Source: Bacteroidales bacterium (GTDB lineage Bacteria; Bacteroidota; Bacteroidia; Bacteroidales; Marinilabiliaceae). Taken from it: a stretch of 10,953 nucleotides of DNA. This document shows positions 1 to 6,382 of the stretch, piece by piece. The notes below the pieces were generated by a model. It did no database searches. It was not told the origin of the DNA and saw nothing but the letters and a program-made list of their open reading frames with translations. The first letter of the stretch is position 1, and each line of letters starts with the position of its first letter. A program made the translations under genes and the position numbers. The stretch is taken from positions 1 to 10,953 of the forward strand of contig SFOL01000057.1 in NCBI GenBank assembly GCA_004552385.1. The letters are read 5' to 3'.

Positions 1-1129
1 CATGCTTGACGCCCTTTATCTTTTCCTTCTCGGACTCTGATGCGCAGTCCCCTACGAAGCGGAAGTCTTTCCCGTCTTCTGTCAGGTATGTGTTAAATGT
101 CGCTACGAAATAGTCGCCGTAGACGACTGTCGGGTTGTAAATGGGCGGCATTATGCGGTAGTCGAATGTCGGCACTCCGCCCACGAGCCGTCCTTTTTTC
201 CTGTCGTAGAACGCATATGCCGTTTTTGCCCTTATATTCTGAAGTTTGAAGAATAACGTGGCGTCTGTCATTAAGGCGTTGCCTGCGAAAAAGTAGTTCT
301 CTGTGCCTGTAGACTCTCTGTACTTTAAAGTGTATAATGTCGTTAAACCGTTGTCTGTCAGTGTACTTATGGTGTCGCAGTTGTTCCGGCACATCATCAA
401 GCCGTCGCTGCTTAGTTGCAACGGCGTTCCTTCTCTCGGCGGCAACCCTTCTGTGTCTCTCTGGCCGAAGAAATGCGTTATGGCCCCTTGGCGGTTCATG
501 ACGATGAACGAGGCGTCGTCAATGTCGCCTATGTTCCTGTTCCTGTCACCGCGCCCGGCGTACATCACCAGGGCGTTGCCGCTTCGCGTAGTCCCCATTG
601 CGCTGAATGTCAGTGGTATGCTCTCCACCCAGAGCCTTTGACATTTCATGTCGTAGTGGCCTATGCTCCCTTGCGTGAACACAAGTATTTCGTTTCTCCC
701 CCTGTCTATGGTGTAGTCGTCTCGTTCTGACCCTCTTCCAAATGGGATCGCCCCCACGAACCGGCCTTCCGCCCCGAACACCTTCACGCCCTTCGAGTCT
801 GATGCTATTATGTTTCCCTCTGTAAATGAGAGTCTCCTTATTTTGTCGAGTCTGCTTTCTGGAGTTGTCTCTAATGGTATGAAGTGCAAATCTCTTACGA
901 TGTCGGCGAAGTCGAACCTCTGATCCGCTATGCTCCGAGCGTCTATCTCCGTCATGGTTGTCGTGTCGGCTGTCAGTTCTGTCGCGGTGTCGCCCATCAG
1001 CTTGGCCTGCTGCTCCTTTGTGCATACTAACGCGTTTGGCTTGTTGCGTGAGCACCCTGGCATTATGGCTATCATCATGCCCATTGCCGCCATCACGGTT
1101 GCCACTCTGCATTGTTTTGGCCGTGTCAT
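1..1129 (-). CDS. 6-bladed beta-propeller lipoprotein, partial (3' end cut off)
   Basis: Translating the minus strand from the ATG at 1129 gives 376 codons without a stop before the window edge, so the C-terminus is missing. Residues 1-25 form a signal peptide (basic start, Met/Ala-rich core) ending in a lipobox, M-P-G then Cys26, so this should be a lipoprotein. The residues after Cys26 (S-R-N-K) are basic, unlike the acidic export signal reported for surface lipoproteins of Bacteroidetes, so it may face the periplasm. Residues about 75-160 carry the opening of the Bacteroidales 6-bladed propeller family: an F-I-P-L-E-T motif, then blade-like stretches such as V-K-V-F-G-A-E-G-R-F and a G-R-G-S-E segment where relatives have G-x-G-P-x-E-Y. 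A later C-D-T-I motif near residue 265 also fits. The molecular role of this family is not established. Codon use differs from the neighbours (Ile is mostly ATA). It diverges from the LRR gene. Confidence 0.85.
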   Translation of the reverse strand, partial: MTRPKQCRVATVMAAMGMMIAIMPGCSRNKPNALVCTKEQQAKLMGDTATELTADTTTMTEIDARSIADQRFDFADIVRDLHFIPLETTPESRLDKIRRLSFTEGNIIASDSKGVKVFGAEGRFVGAIPFGRGSERDDYTIDRGRNEILVFTQGSIGHYDMKCQRLWVESIPLTFSAMGTTRSGNALVMYAGRGDRNRNIGDIDDASFIVMNRQGAITHFFGQRDTEGLPPREGTPLQLSSDGLMMCRNNCDTISTLTDNGLTTLYTLKYRESTGTENYFFAGNALMTDATLFFKLQNIRAKTAYAFYDRKKGRLVGGVPTFDYRIMPPIYNPTVVYGDYFVATFNTYLTEDGKDFRFVGDCASESEKEKIKGVKH

Positions 1130-1153
1130 TATTCCTGTTTTGTTAACTAAGCA

Positions 1154-1184
1154 CAAATTTATATAGATATTTTAAGAATACAAA
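1154..1184 (-). promoter_or_regulatory. Bacteroidetes-type promoter for the propeller lipoprotein
   Basis: Read on the minus strand, a TTTG (-33 element, 1184-1181) is followed after exactly 19 bases by TAAATTTG (-7 element, 1161-1154), a full match to the Bacteroides primary sigma consensus TTTG-N19-21-TAnnTTTG. Transcription should begin about 5-7 bases further on, leaving a leader of roughly 20 nt before the ATG at 1129. A short AGGA lies 4 bases before the start codon, but Shine-Dalgarno pairing matters little in this phylum. Confidence 0.8.
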
Positions 1185-1252
1185 GAGTTATGTATATTCA
1201 GGCTCCGCATGAGCTCAATGCGGCCTAAAAATGTGTTCTCAGTTGACTCTGG

Positions 1253-1283
1253 TGTGTAATTTGTCAAGAAACTCTTACATTTG
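1253..1283 (+). promoter_or_regulatory. Bacteroidetes-type promoter for the BspA-like gene
   Basis: A TACATTTG at 1276-1283 matches the -7 consensus TAnnTTTG. TGTG at 1253-1256, one base off TTTG, lies 19 bases upstream as a weaker -33 element. The -7 box ends only 11 bases before the ATG at 1295, so the transcript would have a leader of about 5 nt, or about 20 nt if the in-frame ATG at 1310 is the true start. It is divergent to the lipoprotein promoter, and the two -7 boxes are about 115 bp apart. Confidence 0.6.
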
Positions 1284-1294
1284 CACTGACCACA

Positions 1295-2248
1295 ATGCGC
1301 TTTCTAATTATGTCGGGATCAAGGGATGATCATCCTTTTGCACGGTTGCTTGACAGGCTTCCTTTTTTCGTGGCTGCGGCTCTTGCCGTCTCTGCGTGCG
1401 CCTATGTGCTGGTTCTCCTGCTCGCCTCTGTCTCCGATGACTTTGACTATTCCGTCATAAGCGAAGAGGAGCGGGTGGCCTCGGTCAAGTGCGTTCCCGA
1501 GGTCGACGACAGCGTGTTGACCATTCCCGCCGCTGTCGGGCCCTTCTGGCGCAGCTATAAGGTGGTTGGCATAGAAAGCCACGCTTTCGAGAATAATGAG
1601 TCTTTTGCGCGTCTCGAGTTGCCAGACGGGTTGAGGTCTATCGGCTATGGCACTTTCTACGGCTGTCGACGTCTGCGGTCTCTCTCTCTGCCGCGAAGCG
1701 TTGAGGAGATTGGCGACGGGGCTTTCTACGGGTGCTCGTCTCTCTCCGAGGTGACCCTGTCGCCCGACATGAAGTCGATGGGGGAGTATGTCTTCGAGCG
1801 TTGCACTGGTTTGCGGCGTGTAGTTGTGCCAGAGGGGGTTAAGGTTATGCCGCGTAGCGTGTTTTGCGCCTGTTCCTCGCTTTCTGAACTCGATCTGCCG
1901 TCTTCGCTGGTCTCCATCGAGCCGCTCGCTTTTAAAGACTGCGTATCGCTTGTCGATGTCGAGCTGCCTCTCGGAGTGAGGGATGTTGGAGGCTGCTCTT
2001 TTGAAATGTGCACGTCTTTGCGCCGCGTGGTGATACCCCCGTTGGTCAAAGGTCTTGGAGTCACTGCGTTCAACGGCTGCTCCAGTTTGTCCGAGGTCGT
2101 CTGCCTGGCTGTGGAACCTCCTCCCCTGGGCAGTTCCGTCTTTGATGGCATCTCGCCAGACGCTGTGCTCTTTGTGCCGGCTGGCAGTGCTGACGCATAT
2201 CGCCTTTCACCTTGGGCGGATTACTTTAGTGCTGTGAAGGAGTTTTAG
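1295..2248 (+). CDS. BspA-type leucine-rich-repeat protein with N-terminal membrane anchor
   Basis: This 317-residue protein has a short basic N-terminus, one hydrophobic segment at about 22-46 and then a repeat domain. Residues 103-263 are seven uninterrupted 23-residue units of the BspA/LRR_5 type (consensus S-L-x-x-V-x-L-P-x-x-V-x-x-I-G-x-x-A-F-x-x-C-S), with a partial unit before and after. The end matches other Bacteroidales BspA-like proteins: a P-P-P stretch, then V-P-A-G-S-x-x-x-Y and a W-A-D-Y-F motif. BspA-like LRR proteins are linked to adhesion and protein binding, but this one is small and has no visible surface-sorting domain, so its role is uncertain. The hydrophobic segment lacks a clear cleavage site, so a membrane-tethered form facing the periplasm is likely. 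An in-frame ATG at 1310 is a possible alternative start. The next gene begins 56 bases downstream with no terminator or good promoter between, so the two may be cotranscribed. Confidence 0.85.
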   Translation: MRFLIMSGSRDDHPFARLLDRLPFFVAAALAVSACAYVLVLLLASVSDDFDYSVISEEERVASVKCVPEVDDSVLTIPAAVGPFWRSYKVVGIESHAFENNESFARLELPDGLRSIGYGTFYGCRRLRSLSLPRSVEEIGDGAFYGCSSLSEVTLSPDMKSMGEYVFERCTGLRRVVVPEGVKVMPRSVFCACSSLSELDLPSSLVSIEPLAFKDCVSLVDVELPLGVRDVGGCSFEMCTSLRRVVIPPLVKGLGVTAFNGCSSLSEVVCLAVEPPPLGSSVFDGISPDAVLFVPAGSADAYRLSPWADYFSAVKEF

Positions 2249-2304
2249 GGTCACCGCCTTCAAATCTCACCATCCATTTACCGCTTTCGCCTTTCCATTT
2301 CCTT

Positions 2305-4188
2305 ATGTCACGTTATTCCCGTCCTCAATCACGTAAAGTCATTGAGCTACTTGCCCCTGCGCGCGATGCCGAGTGCGCACGTGCGGCTATTGATCACGGC
2401 GCCGATGCCGTCTACATCGGCTCCCCGCAGTTTGGCGCGCGCAAGGCTGCCGCCAACACTCTGGCCGACATAGAGTCGGTGGTGGGCTACGCTCACACCT
2501 TCGGGTGTCGTGTTCACGTCGCTCTTAACACTTTGCTGTTCGATTCTGAGGTAAACGCGGCGCGTCGTCTGGCTTGGGATCTCTACCGCGCCGGAGTCGA
2601 CGTGCTCATTGTCCAAGACGCCGCTTTGCTCGACGTGCCCTCCATGCCACCTATTGAGATCCACGCGTCAACGCAATGCGACAATCGGACGGCTGAGAAA
2701 GTACGCTTTTGGCAAGATGTCGGAATCCGCCAAGTGGTCCTCGCCCGCGAACTGTCAATATCAGAGATCGCCGAAGTGGCGCGCCAGACCGACGTACGAC
2801 TCGAGGCTTTCATTCACGGAGCCCTATGCGTCTCATACAGTGGACAGTGCTACATGAGCTACGCCCGGGGCGGACGCTCTGCCAACAGGGGCGAGTGCGC
2901 ACAGCCCTGCCGACTGCCCTATGATGTCCTCTCGTCCGACGGCAAGGTTGTCATGCGACACGCCTATCCACTCTCGCTCCGTGATAATAATCAGACGGGC
3001 AACATTGAGGAACTTATTGACGCGGGCGTCTCATCTTTCAAGATCGAGGGCCGGCTTAAAGACGCGGGATACGTAGCCAACGTGACTCTTCATTACCGTC
3101 TCGCCATCGACGAGATTCTCGCCAGGCGGCCGGACCTCTCGCGCCTCTCGCGAGGCCAAGTCAAGCCTGGCTTTTCGCCCGACCCCGCGAGGAGTTTCAA
3201 CCGGGGCTTTACAGACTACTTCGCTCACGGACGCCGCCCGGACATCTGGCAACCTCTTTCACCCAAGTCTCTCGGGCAACCCATAGGACGCGTCGTAGGC
3301 GTCTTTCCGCCCGATAAGATTGACATTAAGACGGCCGAGGTCTTGGCAAATGGAGACGGGCTCTGCTTCCTTAATCAAAGTCAGGCGCGGTTCTCCGGAT
3401 CTTGCGTCAACGGCGTGGCGCCGCTGCCTAAGGGCGTATTGAGGGTGGCGGTGCGGAGCGTCAAGGGCGTCGCCGCAGGCGACTCTGTTTTCCGAAACTC
3501 CGATATGGCTTTCTCCGCGGCTTTGGATCATGACAAGACCAGGCGCGTGGTTAATGTCTCCCTCTCGCTCTCTTATTCCGGCGGCGCGTTCCGTCTTGCC
3601 ACCCATGACCATGACGGGGTCTCGTCTTCCGTGTCCAAAAACATTGACGCGCAGCCTGCCAAGTCGGCAGAGGCCTCGCATGGCCAGATGGAGCGGGCGC
3701 TCTCTAAGGCGGGCGGCACGGTCTTCGATGTCACCCGTGTCGTTATTGAGCCGTCGGCTTCACGCCTGTTCTTACCGGCGTCGGAACTAAACGCCTTGCG
3801 CCGCGAGGCACTCGACGCCCATGCCGAGGCCAGGAGGGCGTTCTTCCGCCCGTCTGACGTGGTGCGCGCAGAGGATGCCGGCGTGTCGTGGCCCGCGCGT
3901 CTGCTCATTCCAGAATCTAATGTCATAAATGCCGAGGCGAGGCGCTTCTACGAGTCGCATGGCGCTGAGTTTTGCGAGTGGGGCTATGAGAGGCGCTCCG
4001 ACGTGCCCAAAGATTGGCGATTGATGACGACTCGGCATTGCATAATGAACGCCATGGGCAAGTGCCTCCGCAAGCACCCCGAGTACGTACGCATGACTCC
4101 CCTTGTGCTGAGAGATGATGATGGGCGGACTTATTCCGTCAAGGTCAATTGCGCCTTGTGCCAGATGGAGATTTATCGAAATGAGTAA
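2305..4188 (+). CDS. rlhA: U32 family protein, probable 23S rRNA 5-hydroxycytidine C2501 synthase (RlhA-like)
   Basis: The 627-residue protein begins with the U32 barrel: E-L-L-A-P-A-R-D at 14-21, then G-A-D-A-V-Y-I-G at 32-39. The family signature lies at 167-205, with E-A-F-I-H-G-A-L-C and Cys175, Cys182, Cys198 and Cys202, the pattern that binds a 4Fe-4S cluster in characterised U32 proteins. From recall, segments such as H-A-S-T-Q-C-D, V-L-A-R-E-L and R-S-A-N-R-G closely follow E. coli YdcP/RlhA, which hydroxylates C2501 of 23S rRNA using prephenate-derived chemistry. Length (E. coli about 650) and a conserved C-terminal region also agree. That region holds four more cysteines (579, 587, 616, 619). 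U32 members are often labelled peptidase or collagenase, but those closest to this one modify RNA. It ends at a strong terminator. U32 membership is certain; rRNA specificity is inferred from similarity. It could modify another RNA. Confidence 0.88.
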   Translation: MSRYSRPQSRKVIELLAPARDAECARAAIDHGADAVYIGSPQFGARKAAANTLADIESVVGYAHTFGCRVHVALNTLLFDSEVNAARRLAWDLYRAGVDVLIVQDAALLDVPSMPPIEIHASTQCDNRTAEKVRFWQDVGIRQVVLARELSISEIAEVARQTDVRLEAFIHGALCVSYSGQCYMSYARGGRSANRGECAQPCRLPYDVLSSDGKVVMRHAYPLSLRDNNQTGNIEELIDAGVSSFKIEGRLKDAGYVANVTLHYRLAIDEILARRPDLSRLSRGQVKPGFSPDPARSFNRGFTDYFAHGRRPDIWQPLSPKSLGQPIGRVVGVFPPDKIDIKTAEVLANGDGLCFLNQSQARFSGSCVNGVAPLPKGVLRVAVRSVKGVAAGDSVFRNSDMAFSAALDHDKTRRVVNVSLSLSYSGGAFRLATHDHDGVSSSVSKNIDAQPAKSAEASHGQMERALSKAGGTVFDVTRVVIEPSASRLFLPASELNALRREALDAHAEARRAFFRPSDVVRAEDAGVSWPARLLIPESNVINAEARRFYESHGAEFCEWGYERRSDVPKDWRLMTTRHCIMNAMGKCLRKHPEYVRMTPLVLRDDDGRTYSVKVNCALCQMEIYRNE

Positions 4189-4201
4189 TACGCAATAGCT
4201 T

Positions 4202-4236
4202 GAAGCGCTTCTAACTATGAAGTGCTTCTTTTTTTT
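4202..4236 (+). terminator. Rho-independent terminator after the U32 gene
   Basis: GAAGCGCTTC (4202-4211) pairs with GAAGTGCTTC (4219-4228) in a 10-bp stem containing one G-U pair and closing a 7-nt loop. Eight T residues follow directly (4229-4236). It begins 13 bases after the U32 stop codon and separates that gene from the exporter operon. Confidence 0.9.
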
Positions 4237-4277
4237 ACTAACCGAGCGCAATTTTTGCCACTTTTTCTTTCACTGCC

Positions 4278-4289
4278 TATTGCGCAATA
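4278..4289. promoter_or_regulatory. Candidate operator: 12-bp perfect palindrome over the -33 element
   Basis: TATTGCGCAATA is its own reverse complement and covers the -33 element of the exporter promoter, where a bound dimeric repressor would block RNA polymerase. The half-site GCGCAAT recurs at 4246-4252, 36 bp upstream, inside a less perfect inverted repeat (GCAA-TTT-TTGC, 4248-4258). No regulator gene is visible in the window. Function as an operator is inference from position and symmetry. Confidence 0.4.
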
Positions 4290-4309
4290 TTATAGAATAT
4301 GTAATTTTG
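4279..4309 (+). promoter_or_regulatory. Promoter of the exporter operon
   Basis: TAATTTTG at 4302-4309 is an exact TAnnTTTG -7 element. ATTG at 4279-4282, one mismatch from TTTG, lies 19 bases upstream as the -33 element. The predicted start near 4315 gives a leader of about 43 nt before the ATG at 4358. It is the only good promoter match seen upstream of the five exporter genes; the four internal gaps show none. Confidence 0.75.
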
Positions 4310-4357
4310 TGGTGTTCTATTAGACTATAACACGAGAACAAAAGACATACATACGCG

Positions 4358-5077
4358 ATGATACACCTGAGCGACATAAACAAAACTTACAATAACGGGG
4401 CGCCACTCCACGTCCTCAAGGGCATCAACCTTGACATCGAGAAGGGCGAGTTCGTCTCCATCATGGGCGCCTCGGGCTCCGGCAAGTCCACGCTCCTCAA
4501 CATTCTTGGCATTCTCGACACTTACGACTCTGGAGAGTACCGCCTTGCGGGAAACCTGGTGAAAGACCTTTCGGAGAGCAAGGCCGCGGAGTTCAGAAAC
4601 AGGCTGATCGGCTTCATATTCCAGTCTTTCAACCTTATCTCGTTCAAGAACGCCATGGAGAATGTCGCCCTGCCACTTTTCTATCAGGGGGTGGGGCGCA
4701 GGAAGCGCAACGCCCTGGCCATGGAATATTTGGATAAACTCGGTCTGGCCGACTGGGCCGCGCACATGCCCAACGAGATGTCGGGCGGACAGAAGCAGAG
4801 GGTTGCCATAGCGCGCGCGCTGATCACCAGGCCGCAAATAATCTTGGCCGATGAGCCCACGGGGGCGCTTGACAGCAAGACGTCGGTCGAGGTCATGGAC
4901 ATTCTCAAGAATTTGCATAAAGACGAGGGCATGACCATCGTTGTGGTGACTCACGAGAGTGGCGTGGCCAACCAGACCGACAAGATTATCCACATTAAGG
5001 ACGGGCTCATCGGCAGCATTGACGAGAACCTTAACCATGACGCGTCGCCGTTCGGGCAAGGCGGTTATATGAAGTAG
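4358..5077 (+). CDS. ABC transporter ATP-binding protein, MacB/LolD type
   Basis: This is a stand-alone 239-residue nucleotide-binding domain that would hydrolyse ATP on the cytoplasmic face to drive the two permeases encoded next. All motifs are present: Walker A G-A-S-G-S-G-K-S-T at 37-45, Q-loop Gln89, signature M-S-G-G-Q-K-Q-R at 141-148, Walker B and catalytic Glu in I-I-L-A-D-E-P-T-G-A-L-D at 161-172 (Glu166), and switch His199. The length and the A-D-E-P-T-G-A-L-D form are typical of the MacB/LolD/FtsE branch (type VII ABC systems), in which ATP use drives mechanical movement of periplasmic domains instead of transport through the membrane part. It is first in an operon with two permeases, a membrane-fusion protein and a TolC-like channel. 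The first permease starts 24 bases after the stop codon. The ATP-binding role is very sure; the substrate is unknown. Confidence 0.95.
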   Translation: MIHLSDINKTYNNGAPLHVLKGINLDIEKGEFVSIMGASGSGKSTLLNILGILDTYDSGEYRLAGNLVKDLSESKAAEFRNRLIGFIFQSFNLISFKNAMENVALPLFYQGVGRRKRNALAMEYLDKLGLADWAAHMPNEMSGGQKQRVAIARALITRPQIILADEPTGALDSKTSVEVMDILKNLHKDEGMTIVVVTHESGVANQTDKIIHIKDGLIGSIDENLNHDASPFGQGGYMK

Positions 5078-5101
5078 CGACGGGGGCGCTTGTTTTTTGC
5101 C

Positions 5102-6361
5102 ATGTTTGATATAATAACTGAGATTTTCACCACCATACGCCGGAACAAGATGCGCACTGCGCTCACCGGTTTCTCGGTCGCATGGGGCATCTTCATCCTC
5201 ATAGTGCTTCTCGGGGCAGGCAACGGGCTTATACACGCGTTCGAGATGAGCAGCTCGGAGTGCGCGCTCAATTCCATAAAGGTCTTCCCCGGCTGGACAT
5301 CCCAGGCCTATGATGGTCTTAAGGCCGGGCGGCGCATCGAGCTCGGCAACAATGACCTCGTGCTCACCAAGGAGGCTTTCCCGGACAATGTCGATGAGGT
5401 CGGAGCCTGGCTCCATCAGGGCGGATGCGTGGTCAGCTACGGTAATGAGTACGTCAGCGCGGACTTGGACGGCTACTATCCTAATGTGACTAAGCTTGAG
5501 AGCGTCAAGATGCTCAAGGGTCGTTTCCTGAACGACATTGACATTAATGAGCGCCGAAAAGTGGCGGTCATTGGCGATAACGCCGAGGGCATTCTTTTTG
5601 ACGGCGTCGATGGCGGGGCGCTCGGAAAGTTCATTAACGTAAGCGGAGTCGTCTATAAGGTGGTGGGCGTCATGAAAGACGAGAACAAGGGCATGCAGCA
5701 CCAGGTGGCAATCCCTTTCACCACGCTCCAGCTTATATATGACAAGGGTCAGTTCCTTAACAATTACGCGTTCACAACCAAGGGTCTCGAAACCGAGGAG
5801 GCCAACGACGCTTTCGAGGTTGAGCTGCGCAAGGTGCTTGGCTCCGAGCACCGGTTCGCCGCTGACGACCAAGGCGCGGTCTGGTTTTGGAACCGTATGA
5901 AGCAGTACCTTCAGACCTCCGTTGGCATGAGAATGTTGCAGGTGGCCATCTGGGTTATTGGCATATTCACGCTCCTGAGCGGAGTCGTGGGTGTCTCTAA
6001 CATCATGCTCATCACGGTCAAGGAGCGGACGCGGGAGTTCGGCATCCGGAAGGCTCTCGGTGCCAAGCCGCATACCATCCTCGCCCTCGTCTTGGCTGAG
6101 AGTGTGGTCATAACCACTTTCTTCGGCTACATTGGCATGGTGGCCGGCATCGGGGTCACCGAGTTGGCCGACAGCATTCTCGGGCAGAGCACTATGGACA
6201 ACGGCTTCGGCTCCACCACAGTGTTCGCCAACCCCACTGTGGACCTCTCCATTGCCATCGAGGCCACGCTCACTCTTGTGGTGGCTGGCACTCTGGCCGG
6301 CTTTTTCCCGGCGCGCAAGGCGGTCAAGATTCGCCCCATCGAGGCGCTCAGGGCCGAGTAA
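5102..6361 (+). CDS. MacB/FtsX-type ABC permease, first of a pair
   Basis: From the ATG at 5102 the protein has 419 residues. An in-frame TTG at 5090 would add only four residues and is less likely. The layout is that of the MacB membrane part without the fused ATPase: a cytoplasmic helix, TM1 at about 20-42, a large periplasmic domain (about 43-278, MacB_PCD type), then the FtsX domain with TMs at about 280-306, 327-352 and 382-403. The FtsX region carries G-V-S-N-I-M-L-I-T-V-K-E-R-T at 297-310, followed by G-I-R-K-A-L-G-A, the coupling segment that contacts the ATPase. The end, R-P-I-E-A-L-R-A-E, is the usual family C-terminus. The next permease begins 21 bases after the stop codon and is homologous but clearly diverged, so the two probably pair around one ATPase dimer. 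Whether they export a peptide, lipid or small molecule cannot be told. Confidence 0.92.
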   Translation: MFDIITEIFTTIRRNKMRTALTGFSVAWGIFILIVLLGAGNGLIHAFEMSSSECALNSIKVFPGWTSQAYDGLKAGRRIELGNNDLVLTKEAFPDNVDEVGAWLHQGGCVVSYGNEYVSADLDGYYPNVTKLESVKMLKGRFLNDIDINERRKVAVIGDNAEGILFDGVDGGALGKFINVSGVVYKVVGVMKDENKGMQHQVAIPFTTLQLIYDKGQFLNNYAFTTKGLETEEANDAFEVELRKVLGSEHRFAADDQGAVWFWNRMKQYLQTSVGMRMLQVAIWVIGIFTLLSGVVGVSNIMLITVKERTREFGIRKALGAKPHTILALVLAESVVITTFFGYIGMVAGIGVTELADSILGQSTMDNGFGSTTVFANPTVDLSIAIEATLTLVVAGTLAGFFPARKAVKIRPIEALRAE

Positions 6362-6375
6362 TAAACGAGTAATAA
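6355..6375 (+). repeat. Short tandem duplication across the permease 1 stop codon
   Basis: CGAGTAATAAA at 6355-6365 is followed at once by CGAGTAATAA at 6366-6375. The first copy contains the end of permease 1 (Glu codon and TAA stop); the second lies in the 21-nt gap before permease 2. It looks like an 11-bp slippage duplication that lengthened the gap. No function is implied. Confidence 0.7.
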
Positions 6376-6382
6376 GAACGAT

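Noticed and set aside
303..730. Two overlapping plus-strand open frames opposite the lipoprotein gene.
   Set aside because: No domain, no promoter and no plausible start context; they are shadows of the minus-strand gene.
546..1112. A 188-codon minus-strand open frame in the lipoprotein region.
   Set aside because: It is another frame of the lipoprotein gene. The product is low-complexity His/Arg/Gly, while the overlapping frame has a signal peptide, lipobox and propeller motifs.
5090..5101. TTG start for permease 1, four codons upstream.
   Set aside because: The ATG at 5102 begins the conserved helix and needs no rare start codon.
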